64,000 nt of DNA, from positions 1 to 64,000 of the forward strand of contig OY829369.1 of assembly GCA_963691775.1 (NCBI GenBank), written 5' to 3'. Source of the stretch: JAZBPO01 sp963691775 (lineage in GTDB: Bacteria > Pseudomonadota > Gammaproteobacteria > Pseudomonadales > Azotimanducaceae). Both the position numbers and the translations under genes were made by a program. The notes under the pieces were generated by a model. The model was not told the DNA's origin, made no database searches, and saw nothing but the letters and a program-made list of their open reading frames with translations. Each line of letters starts with the position of its first letter. Position 1 is the first letter of the stretch. Shown here piece after piece: positions 26,095 to 34,947 of the stretch.

Positions 26095-27534
26095 ATGGCT
26101 GACAAGTACGACCTGATCGTGATCGGTGCAGGCCCTGCCGGGTACCACGCCGCGATCCGCGCCGCCCAGATGGGGCTGACGACCGCTTGCATCGACAAGA
26201 TGGTGAGCAAGGAAGGCAAGCCCGCCTACGGCGGCACCTGCCTGAATTGGGGCTGTATTCCCTCGAAAACGCTCCTCGATGCCTCCCACAAGTACGTTGA
26301 AGCGCGCGACCACTTTGGCGAGATCGGCATCAAGGTGAGGGGCGTGACACCCGATGTGCCGAAGATGATCGAGCAGAAGGAAGCGGTCGTCGCAAAGCTC
26401 ACGGGCGGTGTCGCGGGCCTCTTCAAGGCCAATGGCGTTACCGACCTTCCGGGCACCGGCAAGCTGCTCGCCGGCCGAAAAGTCGAGTACACGACGCACG
26501 ATGGGGAGGTGTCCACGCTCGAGGCCGAGAACGTCATCCTGGCTTCCGGGTCCGTACCAGTTGAAATTGCGCCGACCCCACTCGACGGCACGTACGTCGT
26601 CGATTCCACCGGGGCGCTGGAGTTCACGGCGGCGCCGAAGCGCCTGGGGATCATTGGCGCCGGCGTGATCGGCCTTGAGCTCGGGAGCGTCTGGAGTCGG
26701 CTCGGCAGCGAGGTGACGATCCTCGAGGCCCTCGACGAGTTTCTGCCCATGGCGGATCGCCGCGTCGCCGGTGACGCGCTGAAGATGTTCCGCAAGCAGG
26801 GGCTCGATGTCCGTCTGGGTGCTCGCGTCACCGGCTCCGAAGTCAAGAACAAGAAGGTGAAGGTGACGTTCACCGATTCGGACGGAGAGAAAGAGCGGGA
26901 GTTCGACAAGCTCATCGTCGCCGTCGGCCGCAGGCCGTTCACTGAAGGCCTGCTGGCACCTGATAGTGGCGTGAATCTTGACGAGCGCGGCTTCATCTTC
27001 GTCAATGAAGTCTGCGAAACGGATGCGCCCGGCGTGTATGCCGTGGGTGATTCGGTCCGTGGTCCGATGCTCGCGCACAAGGGGATGGAAGAGGGCGTAA
27101 TGGCCGCCGAGCGCATCGCCGGCAAAAAACCGGTGGTGAATTACGACGCCGTGCCGTCTGTCATCTATACGCACCCTGAGGTGGCCTGGGTCGGTAAAAC
27201 CGAGGAAGACGTCAAGCAATCGGGGGACGCCTATAACGTCGGCCAGTTCCCCTTCGCCGCGAACGGGCGCGCCATGGCGGCCAACGATACGGATGGCCTC
27301 GTGAAGATCATCGCGGATGCTGAGACCGATCGGATTCTTGGCGTACACGTGCTCGGTCCGCAGGCGTCGGAGCTCGTCGCGCAGGCAGTGATCGCGATGG
27401 AGTTCAGCGCCAGCGCCGAAGACCTTGGCCTGATCATGTTCGCGCATCCCACGCTTTCCGAGTCCATGCACGAGGCGGCACTCGGCGTTCATGACCACAT
27501 GATCCACATGGCGAATCGCAAGCGCCGCAAATGA
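26095..27534 (+). CDS. lpdA: Dihydrolipoyl dehydrogenase (E3)
   Basis: 479 residues from ATG 26095 (a TTG lies one codon before). It reoxidises the lipoyl group of SucB, passing electrons to NAD through a disulfide and FAD. Marks are the FAD motif VIGAGPAGYHAAI, redox-active Cys pair in GGTCLNWGCIPSK, the NAD motif IIGAGVIGLELGSVW, and the C-terminal catalytic His-Glu in FAHPTLSESMHEAA. Placement directly after sucAB marks it as the dedicated E3. Confidence 0.97.
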   Translation: MADKYDLIVIGAGPAGYHAAIRAAQMGLTTACIDKMVSKEGKPAYGGTCLNWGCIPSKTLLDASHKYVEARDHFGEIGIKVRGVTPDVPKMIEQKEAVVAKLTGGVAGLFKANGVTDLPGTGKLLAGRKVEYTTHDGEVSTLEAENVILASGSVPVEIAPTPLDGTYVVDSTGALEFTAAPKRLGIIGAGVIGLELGSVWSRLGSEVTILEALDEFLPMADRRVAGDALKMFRKQGLDVRLGARVTGSEVKNKKVKVTFTDSDGEKEREFDKLIVAVGRRPFTEGLLAPDSGVNLDERGFIFVNEVCETDAPGVYAVGDSVRGPMLAHKGMEEGVMAAERIAGKKPVVNYDAVPSVIYTHPEVAWVGKTEEDVKQSGDAYNVGQFPFAANGRAMAANDTDGLVKIIADAETDRILGVHVLGPQASELVAQAVIAMEFSASAEDLGLIMFAHPTLSESMHEAALGVHDHMIHMANRKRRK

Positions 27535-27592
27535 TCCACGGCCGGCGGCCGAAGGGGGGCGCTGGCCATCATCCACGTAAACGGGAAGACCG

Positions 27593-28765
27593 ATGAACCT
27601 GCACGAATATCAGGCGAAGGCACTGTTCCGCGACTACGGCCTGCCAGTGTCCACTGGCCACGCCGTGGATACTGCGGACGAGGCGGTCGAGGCCGCGAAG
27701 CAGATCGGCGGCGAGCGCTGGGTTGCCAAAGCCCAGGTCCACGCCGGCGGACGCGGCAAGGCGGGGGGCGTGAAGCTCTGCGATTCTCTCGATGAGGTAC
27801 GTGCCTTTGCCGAGCAATGGGTGGGCAAGCGTCTCGTCACGTTCCAGACGACTGCGGAAGGCCAGCCGGTCAGCAAGATCTACGTGGAGTCCTGCACGGA
27901 CATCGCGACGGAGCTTTATCTTGGCGCGGTGATCGACCGTGGCAGCCGGCGCGTGGTTTTCATGGCCTCGACGGAAGGCGGGGTCGAGATCGAGAAGGTG
28001 GCGGAAGAGACGCCCGAGAAGATCCTGCGCGCGATCGTTGATCCGGCCGTCGGACCCCAGCCGTACCAGGGCCGCGAGCTGGCCTTCGCGCTCGGCCTTG
28101 AGGGGGCGCAGGTCAAGCAGTTCACGAGCCTGTTCCTCGGTCTAGCCAAGCTCTTCACGGAACTTGACTGTGCGCTACTTGAGATCAACCCGCTGGTCAT
28201 CACCACGGACGGGAACATCCATTGCCTCGACGCGAAGATCAACATCGACGGCAACGCGCTGTATCGCCAGAAGGGCCTGCAGCAGATGCGCGATGCGTCG
28301 CAAGAGGACGAGCGCGAAGATCACGCTGCGCAGTTCAACCTCAACTACGTTGCGCTGGACGGCAGCATCGGCTGCATGGTCAACGGCGCGGGCCTCGCGA
28401 TGGGCACGATGGATCTCGTCAAGCATCGCGGGGGTCAGCCCGCGAACTTTCTCGACGTCGGCGGCGGGGCGACAAAAGAGACGGTGGGCGAGGCTTTCAA
28501 GATCATTCTTTCCGATGAGAACGTGAAGGCGGTTCTGATCAACATTTTCGGCGGCATCGTGTCCTGCGTGACCATTGCCGACGGCATCATCGGGGCCGTG
28601 GAAGAAGTCGGCGTGAAGGTTCCCGTCGTGGTCCGCTTCGAGGGCAATAATTCCGAAAATGGCCGCAAGCGCCTCGCGGAATCCGGTTTGAACATCATCG
28701 CCGCGGAGTCGCTGACTGACGCCGCGGACAAGGCAGTGGCAGCAGCCGCGGGAGACGCAGCGTGA
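27593..28765 (+). CDS. sucC: Succinyl-CoA synthetase beta subunit
   Basis: 390 residues. It makes succinate and NTP from succinyl-CoA with SucD. The ATP-grasp domain begins MNLHEYQAKALFRDYGLPVS, with the nucleotide Lys region AKAQVHAGGRGKAGGV. The C-terminal ligase domain carries NGAGLAMGTMDLVKHRGG and NIFGGIVSCVTIADGI. It overlaps sucD by 4 bp (GTGA). Confidence 0.97.
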   Translation: MNLHEYQAKALFRDYGLPVSTGHAVDTADEAVEAAKQIGGERWVAKAQVHAGGRGKAGGVKLCDSLDEVRAFAEQWVGKRLVTFQTTAEGQPVSKIYVESCTDIATELYLGAVIDRGSRRVVFMASTEGGVEIEKVAEETPEKILRAIVDPAVGPQPYQGRELAFALGLEGAQVKQFTSLFLGLAKLFTELDCALLEINPLVITTDGNIHCLDAKINIDGNALYRQKGLQQMRDASQEDEREDHAAQFNLNYVALDGSIGCMVNGAGLAMGTMDLVKHRGGQPANFLDVGGGATKETVGEAFKIILSDENVKAVLINIFGGIVSCVTIADGIIGAVEEVGVKVPVVVRFEGNNSENGRKRLAESGLNIIAAESLTDAADKAVAAAAGDAA

Positions 28766-29640
28766 GCATCCTGGTCGACAAGGACACCAAGGTCATTTGC
28801 CAGGGCTTCACGGGCTCGCAAGGCACGCTCCACTCCGAGCAATCGATCGCCTACGGCACGCAGATGGTCGGCGGCGTAACGCCGGGCAAGGGCGGCACCG
28901 AGCATCTCGGTCTGCCGGTCTTTGATACGGTGGCGGACGCGGTCGAGAAAACCGGCGCAACGGCATCTGTGATCTACGTGCCGGCTCCCTTCTGCAAGGA
29001 CTCCATTCTTGAAGCCGCGAATGCTGGAATCGAGCTGATCGTCTGTATCACTGAAGGCATTCCGACCCTCGACATGCTCGACGTGAAGGCTCGCATCGAT
29101 GAGCTCGATGGCGTACGGCTGGTCGGCCCGAACTGCCCGGGGGTGATCACGCCCGGTGCATGCAAGATCGGCATCATGCCCGGCAGTATTCACCTGCCCG
29201 GCAAGGTGGGTATCGTATCCCGCTCGGGAACGCTGACCTATGAAGCGGTCAAGCAGACCACGGACAAGGGCTACGGTCAGTCGTCCTGCGTCGGCATCGG
29301 CGGCGACCCGATTCCTGGCTCCAACTTCATCGACATTCTGACTCTGTTCCAGGAGGACCCGCAGACCGAAGCGATCGTCATGGTCGGTGAGATCGGCGGC
29401 ACGGCCGAGGAAGAGGCTGCGGCGTTCATCAAGGAGAACGTGACCAAGCCCGTTGTCGGATATATTGCCGGCGTCACGGCGCCCCCGGGCAAGCGCATGG
29501 GACATGCCGGTGCCATTATCGCGGGTGGCAAGGGCACGGCAGATGAGAAGTTTGCAGCGCTCGAGGATGCCGGCGTGAAGACCGTCAAGTCCCTTGCGGA
29601 CATCGGCGACGCCCTGGCAGAGATCACGGGCTGGGGCTGA
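28762..29640 (+). CDS. sucD: Succinyl-CoA synthetase alpha subunit
   Basis: 292 residues from GTG 28762, which overlaps the sucC stop (GTGA). The CoA-binding Rossmann region is CQGFTGSQGTLHSEQSI. The phosphohistidine is in the segment PPGKRMGHAGAIIAGGKGTA. It is the last gene of the TCA block and is followed by a strong hairpin at 29669. Confidence 0.97.
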   Translation: MSILVDKDTKVICQGFTGSQGTLHSEQSIAYGTQMVGGVTPGKGGTEHLGLPVFDTVADAVEKTGATASVIYVPAPFCKDSILEAANAGIELIVCITEGIPTLDMLDVKARIDELDGVRLVGPNCPGVITPGACKIGIMPGSIHLPGKVGIVSRSGTLTYEAVKQTTDKGYGQSSCVGIGGDPIPGSNFIDILTLFQEDPQTEAIVMVGEIGGTAEEEAAAFIKENVTKPVVGYIAGVTAPPGKRMGHAGAIIAGGKGTADEKFAALEDAGVKTVKSLADIGDALAEITGWG

Positions 29641-29668
29641 GCCTCCAATCCGCTCGCCAGCACGCTTA

Positions 29669-29689
29669 GAGGCCCCTTAATGGGGCCTC
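29669..29689 (+). terminator. Hairpin after sucD
   Basis: GAGGCCCC-TTAAT-GGGGCCTC: a perfect 8-bp stem with a 5-nt loop, 28 bp downstream of the sucD stop. The run after the stem is GTCGT rather than a U-tract, so termination may be partial or Rho-assisted. It marks the end of the sdh-suc transcript. Confidence 0.65.
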
Positions 29690-29784
29690 GTCGTATCCGG
29701 GCCGTGGTACCGGGCCACCCGCTGCACTTGCCTGCCCGCGCCACGCCGCACGCGAAACCAACGCGTGAATTGTCCGGAGATCCG

Positions 29785-31158
29785 ATGTCCCCCAAGCCCG
29801 CCGCCAGACCCGTTGCGCGCTTCCTGGAAGGCAGTCTGCTGCGCCACGTGGCGGTCATGTCGATGACCACGAGCGTGGGCGTCATCGCGTTGTTCCTGGT
29901 CGACTTTGTCGATCTGATCTTCATCTCGATGCTTGGGCGAGCCGAATTGGCCGCGGCAATCGGCTACGCAGGCGTCGTGCTCTTCTTCACGACCTCGGTC
30001 GGGATCGGCGTGTCCATTGCGGCAGGCGCGCTGGTTGCTCGCGCCCTCGGAGAGGGCGACGGTGAGGGTGCACGGGCGAACGCTACATACGCACTCACCT
30101 TCGGCGTGCTGGCAGCGCTGCTCGTGTCTGCGGGGGCGCTGGGCACGCTCGCGTTCTGGCTTCGACTCATCGGGGCGTCGGGCGAGACGGAGCGCCTTGC
30201 CGCGCAGTATCTGACCATTATCGTCCCAAGCATGCCGATCCTACTCCTTGGAATGGCGACGGGGGCCGTGCTGCGTGCGTATGGGGATGCGAAGCGGGCG
30301 ATGTTCGCAACGCTCGTTGGTGGTGCGGTGAACCTCGTCATGGATCCTGTGTTGATCTTCGGCTTGGGCCTTGAGCTCAGAGGTGCAGCGATTGCGACGG
30401 TGCTTGCTCGCACAGCCGTTCTGGTGGTCGCGCTTCGGGTGCTTCTGACGCGCCATGATGCCCTGGCCCGATTCCGTTGGGCCGGCTTCAGAGCTCGCCT
30501 GCCGGCCCTGTTGGCCATTGCAGGCCCGGCGATGCTGACGAATGTCGCGACGCCCGTCGGCAACGGTTTCGTAACGCGGGCAATGGCTGAGCACGGTGAA
30601 GCGGCAGTCGCGGGCATGGCCATCGTTTCGCGCATTGCGCCCGTGTCCTTTGCCGTGGTGTTCGCGCTTTCTGGGGCCATCGGCCCGATCATCGGCCAGA
30701 ACTTCGGGGCACGGCGGCACGAGCGCGTGCGTATCGCTTTTCTTGAGGGACTTCGGTTCGCCGGCGTGTACGTGGTGGTTGCAAGCGTCCTGCTCTACCT
30801 GCTCCGGGAACCCCTCGCTCTCCTGTTCGAAGCAGATGGCGTGACACGCGAACTGGTGTTCTGGTTCTGCGGGCCGCTCGCGCTGCTGTTCTTCTTCAAC
30901 GCGGCGATCTTCGTTGCGAATGCGGCCTTCAATAATCTCGGGCGGCCGCTGTATTCGACCTGGGTGAACTGGGGGCGGAACACGATCGGAACAGTGCCAT
31001 TCGTAATGCTCGGAAGCACTGTCATGGGCGCACCGGGCGTGATGATCGGGCAAGCCTTGGGGGGCGTACTCTTTGCGGCGATCGGAGTATGGGGAGCCTT
31101 GATGCTCATGACTCGTCAACGCGAACGCCTGCCGCCGACCCCAAGGGCCACTGACTAG
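29785..31158 (+). CDS. MATE family efflux transporter
   Basis: 457 residues, about twelve hydrophobic segments in two related halves. The start at 29785 follows a GGAG; the frame upstream runs back into the sucD hairpin. MATE features are the first-helix DFVDLIFISMLGRAELAAAIG, ASGETERLAAQYLTI, and the second-half segments AVAGMAIVSRIAPVSFAVVFALS and IGPIIGQNFGAR. These are ion-coupled exporters of cationic compounds. It is not obviously linked to neighbouring genes. Confidence 0.9.
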   Translation: MSPKPAARPVARFLEGSLLRHVAVMSMTTSVGVIALFLVDFVDLIFISMLGRAELAAAIGYAGVVLFFTTSVGIGVSIAAGALVARALGEGDGEGARANATYALTFGVLAALLVSAGALGTLAFWLRLIGASGETERLAAQYLTIIVPSMPILLLGMATGAVLRAYGDAKRAMFATLVGGAVNLVMDPVLIFGLGLELRGAAIATVLARTAVLVVALRVLLTRHDALARFRWAGFRARLPALLAIAGPAMLTNVATPVGNGFVTRAMAEHGEAAVAGMAIVSRIAPVSFAVVFALSGAIGPIIGQNFGARRHERVRIAFLEGLRFAGVYVVVASVLLYLLREPLALLFEADGVTRELVFWFCGPLALLFFFNAAIFVANAAFNNLGRPLYSTWVNWGRNTIGTVPFVMLGSTVMGAPGVMIGQALGGVLFAAIGVWGALMLMTRQRERLPPTPRATD

Positions 31159-31163
31159 ACGCA

Positions 31164-31364
31164 TCAGCTTTCCAGCCAGAAGGCCTCGGTCAGGGGAACC
31201 TCGAGCTCGCGGGCGATCCGGAATGCGACTTCGAGGGAAGGGGAGTACTTGTTCCGCTCGATCGCGATGATCGTCTGCCGCGATACGCCCACGGCGTCCG
31301 CGAGCGCCTGCTGGGTCATTCCTCCGCGTAATTCGCGCAGCGTGCGTAGGTCATTACCCAGCAT
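31164..31364 (-). CDS. Small XRE-family helix-turn-helix regulator
   Basis: 66 residues, almost all helix-turn-helix: LRELRGGMTQQALADAVGVS and RQTIIAIERNKYSPSLEVAF, then IARELEVPLTEAFWLES. This YozG/Cro-like size class typically pairs with a small membrane protein. It starts 3 bp after the stop of the upstream membrane-protein gene, so the two form one operon. It is likely to repress its own promoter through the palindrome at 31837-31858. Confidence 0.92.
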   Translation of the reverse strand: MLGNDLRTLRELRGGMTQQALADAVGVSRQTIIAIERNKYSPSLEVAFRIARELEVPLTEAFWLES

Positions 31365-31367
31365 TGC

Positions 31368-31811
31368 TCAGATTCCGCGTCGATAGAGTATGAGTTCCAA
31401 CCCTCTGCCGAGCATTTCCGAAGCGACCAGAACCGCCACGAGCAGGTTACCAACCAGAAAGAGGTCAACGTTCAGCCGGTCGAATTGCGAGGCGACGACG
31501 ATGTGTCCGATCACCCCTATGACGCCGATTTCCAGCACAAGCTTCTCGACCCATGCACCGCGTAGCTGGATTGAGCGATCACGTTCATCGTGTGTCTCCT
31601 CGTCTCCCCGGCCGGCGATGATTGCGTGATAGACGGCCTCGATCACGATCAGCAGCACGACGGCCACGATGGCCACGGTGGCCATTTCCGCAGGATTCCT
31701 GTTCCCGGTGGCCAGCATTCCGTACACGGCCTGGAAGTAGAAAAGGCCTGTGAAGCCGACTGCGATGATGGTCGCTAGCCGCGAGCGTTCGTTAAAACTC
31801 CATGGGGTCAT
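31368..31811 (-). CDS. Small inner-membrane protein of unknown function
   Basis: 147 residues from the ATG at 31811, with AGGAG at 31821-31825 in the correct position; the frame upstream crosses the promoter and is rejected. Four membrane segments are visible (about residues 14-32, 39-60, 85-105 and 110-130). The loop between helices 2 and 3 is charged (GRGDEETHDERDRSIQLRG). The family is usually found with a small XRE regulator, as here. Function unknown; a signal-sensing or toxin-like membrane role has not been shown. Confidence 0.78.
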   Translation of the reverse strand: MTPWSFNERSRLATIIAVGFTGLFYFQAVYGMLATGNRNPAEMATVAIVAVVLLIVIEAVYHAIIAGRGDEETHDERDRSIQLRGAWVEKLVLEIGVIGVIGHIVVASQFDRLNVDLFLVGNLLVAVLVASEMLGRGLELILYRRGI

Positions 31812-31836
31812 TGCTTGTCGCTCCTGGGTGTAAAAT

Positions 31837-31875
31837 ATCTTGTACAATTGTATAAGATCTTAGACCTAGGTACAA
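31837..31875 (-). promoter_or_regulatory. Promoter with overlapping palindromic operator
   Basis: On the minus strand, -35 TTGTAC (31870-31875) and -10 TACAAT (31847-31852) are separated by exactly 17 bp. A near-perfect 22-bp palindrome (ATCTTGTACAA and mirrored arm, one mismatched pair, 31837-31858) covers the -10 box, and a further GTACAAGAT half-site overlaps the -35. The leader to the membrane-protein start is about 30 nt. Repression by the XRE protein of the same operon is the simplest reading. Confidence 0.78.
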
Positions 31876-31974
31876 GATTTTTTACATCAGGATTTCGGGA
31901 AACCGCGCTGAAGCGACTTGTTTCTGTCGACAAACGCCCCATGTTGGACTCGAACACGCACATGGAGGCCCCGC

Positions 31975-33924
31975 ATGACCACCCAGACCGCCGACGCCGG
32001 CAATGAGAAGGTGACCCTCGGCTTCGAAACCGAAGCTCGCCAGCTCCTCAAGCTGATGATCCACTCGCTCTACTCCAACCGGGAGGTGTTTCTACGCGAG
32101 CTGGTTTCCAACGCTTCCGATGCCGCCGACAAGCTCAGGTTCGAAGCGCTCGCTGCGCCCGAACTCCTGGAGGAAGATCCGGAACTTCGCATTCGCATAG
32201 AGGTAGACAGCGCCGCGCGCGAGCTCAGGATCACGGACAACGGCATCGGGATGAGCCGGGAGGAACTGATCGAGAATCTGGGAACCATCGCCCGCTCCGG
32301 TACCGCTCGCTTCCTCGAGCAGCTCACCGGCGACGAGCAGAAGGACTCGCAATTGATCGGCCAGTTCGGGGTCGGCTTCTATTCATCGTTCATCGTTGCC
32401 GACCGCGTAACGGTCGAGACGCGTCGTGCCGGCTCAGAGGCCGGCAGCGGGTGGCGCTGGAGTTCTACCGGAGAAGCGGATTACGAGCTTGAGCCCTGTG
32501 CCCGGAGTGAGCGTGGATCGACGGTGATCCTGCAACTCAAGGCTGATGCCGAGGAGTATCTCGAGGCCTTTCGCCTGCGCTCGGTGATCAAGAAGTATGC
32601 GGACCACATCGCAATCCCGGTGCAGCTTGCCACCCCCGTGACGGCTTCCGACGAGGAGGGCGAAGGCGGCAATGAGGACGCCGCCGAGGCCGCCGCCGAG
32701 GCCTTCGAGACGGTAAATGCAGCACGTGCCCTCTGGACGCGCCCCCGTAACGATGTGACGGATGACGAATACGGAGAATTCTACCGCCACGTTTCCCATG
32801 ACTTTGAGGACCCGCTCACCTGGAGCCACAACCGGGTCGAGGGTAAGCACGAGTACACCTCGCTCCTCTACGTCCCCAAGCGAGCGCCCTTCGATCTGTA
32901 CAACCGCGATACGCCGCGAGGGCTCAAGCTGTACGTGAAGCGCGTATTCATCATGGATGACGCCGAGCAGTTCCTGCCGCTCTATCTGCGTTTCGTTCGC
33001 GGCGTCGTGGACTCGGCTGATCTGCCGCTCAATGTGTCCCGGGAAATCCTTCAGGAAGATGACCGCGTGGACGCCATTCGTGGCGCGCTCACGAAGCGGG
33101 TCCTGGATCTGCTCGAGAAGCTGTCCCGCGATGATGCAGAGCAGTACCAGACCTTCTGGGACGAACTCGGTCAGGTGCTCAAGGAGGGGCCGGCGGAAGA
33201 CTTTTCCAATCGTGAGCGCATTGCCGGACTGCTGCGCTTTGCGTCAACCAAGGGCGATGGCGCGAAGCAGCAGACCGCGCTCGCGGAATATGTCGAGCGC
33301 ATGCGCGATGGTCAGAAGGAGATCTACTACGTAACCGGCGATGCCTTTGCCGCCGCAGCAGGGTCTCCGCATCTGGAACTCTTCCGCAAGCACGACGTCG
33401 AAGTGCTGCTGCTCACGGATCGCCTCGACGAGTGGCTCATGAGCCAGCTGGGCACCTTCGATGACAAGCCGCTGAAGGACGTCGCGCGCGGTGAACTCGA
33501 TCTTGAAGCGCTGGGCATCGAGGACGAGGCCGAGACGGCGGGTGAGGACGGTGACGATAGCGACGCCGACGGTGCGATCAAGCGCATCGAAGCCGCGCTC
33601 GGCGATCGCGTCGAATCGGTCCGCAGCACGCGCCGATTGACGGAGTCGCCCGCCTGCCTTGTCGTTCGCGACGACGATCTCGGGCCGCAAATGCGTAAGC
33701 TGCTTGAGAATGCCGGACAGGAAGTGCCCGAGATGAAGCCGATCCTGGAGGTGAACGCAAAGCACGTGCTCGTGCGCCGTCTGGCTGAAGCCTCTGACGA
33801 AGCGCGGGCAACGGATCTCGCAGAGGTGCTTCTGGCTCAGGCACAGCTCGCCGAGGGCGAGGCGCTCGATGACCCGGCAGCCTACGTCTCGCGTATCAAC
33901 CGTCTGCTCGCTGAACTGCAATAG
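31975..33924 (+). CDS. htpG: Molecular chaperone HtpG (Hsp90)
   Basis: 649 residues from ATG 31975 with GGAGG upstream. ATP-dependent Hsp90 dimer. The GHKL ATP-binding domain has LISNASDAADKLR-type sequence (LVSNASDAADKLRFEALAAP), DNGIGMSREELIENLGTIA and GQFGVGFYSSFIVAD. The middle domain carries YVPKRAPFDLYNRD and the catalytic-loop Arg region PLNVSREILQED. The C-terminal dimerisation domain ends in LAELQ. An acidic insert at about residues 222-242 (EEGEGGNEDAAEAAAEA) resembles the Hsp90 charged linker. Confidence 0.96.
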   Translation: MTTQTADAGNEKVTLGFETEARQLLKLMIHSLYSNREVFLRELVSNASDAADKLRFEALAAPELLEEDPELRIRIEVDSAARELRITDNGIGMSREELIENLGTIARSGTARFLEQLTGDEQKDSQLIGQFGVGFYSSFIVADRVTVETRRAGSEAGSGWRWSSTGEADYELEPCARSERGSTVILQLKADAEEYLEAFRLRSVIKKYADHIAIPVQLATPVTASDEEGEGGNEDAAEAAAEAFETVNAARALWTRPRNDVTDDEYGEFYRHVSHDFEDPLTWSHNRVEGKHEYTSLLYVPKRAPFDLYNRDTPRGLKLYVKRVFIMDDAEQFLPLYLRFVRGVVDSADLPLNVSREILQEDDRVDAIRGALTKRVLDLLEKLSRDDAEQYQTFWDELGQVLKEGPAEDFSNRERIAGLLRFASTKGDGAKQQTALAEYVERMRDGQKEIYYVTGDAFAAAAGSPHLELFRKHDVEVLLLTDRLDEWLMSQLGTFDDKPLKDVARGELDLEALGIEDEAETAGEDGDDSDADGAIKRIEAALGDRVESVRSTRRLTESPACLVVRDDDLGPQMRKLLENAGQEVPEMKPILEVNAKHVLVRRLAEASDEARATDLAEVLLAQAQLAEGEALDDPAAYVSRINRLLAELQ

Positions 33925-34201
33925 AGCAGTGGGCGTTGGCGCGGCGCACCGGCACACTGTGCACCGTGAATACGCCTCAGCACACGCTCAGGACCTTGCT
34001 CGGCGGCCGGGGCACCGGCCGCCGCCTCGGGTACAGCGCGCTTCTGCGCGACCAGCTGCGAATCACCCCTATGGCGGGCGCGCTTCTTCATAGGCCGGAC
34101 ATACGCAGTGCGCATCCTGGCGAAGGCTCGACGCTCGGCGCCCGCACGCTGGACAAAGCGCGAGCGAGGGGAGACTCGTGATCTGTTCGAGGGGGCGTTA
34201 G

Positions 34202-34645
34202 ATGCGCATCGTGCTGATGCGTCATGGCCACGCTGAACGCGCGGGGATGGACCCTTCCCTGAGTGCAGAAGGGCGCGTGGCCGCGTCTGCAGCCGCGCGA
34301 GAACTCGCGCGCACGGGTGGAGCGCAGCGCATCGCCCATTCGCCGCTGCGTCGCGCCGTTGAAACCACATCGCTGGTGATCGAGGCGTGCGGTGATGTTG
34401 CGCGTGTCGAATCGAAGCTTCTGCTTCCGAACGCAGCACCGGATCGGGCCGGCGTCCAGCTGATGCAGTGGGGCGCAGACGTCGACACGCTGCTAGTGGT
34501 CGCGCATCTGCCATTGCTGCCTGGGCTCTCACGCTGGCTGTGCGACCGTCTTCTCCCTTTCGAGCCGGCAGACACCTGGTGCCTGGAGGCGGATACGGCG
34601 AGTGCCTGGCGAGGCACTTTCGCAGTGGTCGACGAACGCTCGTGA
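34202..34645 (+). CDS. sixA: Phosphohistidine phosphatase SixA-type
   Basis: 147 residues of the short histidine-phosphatase branch. The catalytic His is in LMRHGHAE (RHG), Arg in SPLRRAVETT, and the second His in VVAHLPLLPGL. SixA dephosphorylates HPt or NPr phosphohistidines in E. coli. The function here is by family. It overlaps the following GIY-YIG gene (GTGA at 34642). Confidence 0.88.
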   Translation: MRIVLMRHGHAERAGMDPSLSAEGRVAASAAARELARTGGAQRIAHSPLRRAVETTSLVIEACGDVARVESKLLLPNAAPDRAGVQLMQWGADVDTLLVVAHLPLLPGLSRWLCDRLLPFEPADTWCLEADTASAWRGTFAVVDERS

Positions 34646-34947
34646 CGGCCTCGCAGGTCTGGTTCCTGTATCTGGTTCGGACAGCGCGAAATACGCTGTA
34701 CACAGGCATTACCAAAGATCCTCAGCGCAGGCTCGAGGAGCATTCAGGCGGCAAGCGCGGCGCGCGCGCGCTGCGCGGCAAAGGCCCGCTCGAACTTGCC
34801 TTTGTGCACGGGCCGATCGGCCGTCGCCACGCGGCGCAGCTGGAGGCGGCCGTCAAGGCACTCGACAGGTCCGCGAAGGAAGAAGTGGTCGCGGGGAGGC
34901 GCCATCCGGATACGCTCCTTGCAGAACGACAGGGAGAGCTCGAATGA
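34642..34947 (+). CDS. GIY-YIG nuclease domain protein
   Basis: 101 residues, a single GIY-YIG domain of the UPF0213/YhbQ type. The sequence is WFLYLVRTARNTLYTGITKDPQRRLEEHSGG, with the expected YLV...LYTGIT, catalytic Arg and later Glu (QLEAAVKAL). The GTG start is inside the sixA stop and its stop overlaps the prmB ATG (ATGA), so the three are coupled. These stand-alone domains are thought to act in DNA damage or processing, but the substrate is not settled. Confidence 0.88.
   Translation: MTASQVWFLYLVRTARNTLYTGITKDPQRRLEEHSGGKRGARALRGKGPLELAFVHGPIGRRHAAQLEAAVKALDRSAKEEVVAGRRHPDTLLAERQGELE

Noticed and set aside
25966..27576. A 536-residue minus-strand open frame
   Set aside because: It is entirely antisense to lpdA, which has all its catalytic motifs. 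Long antisense frames are expected in high-GC DNA with biased third positions.
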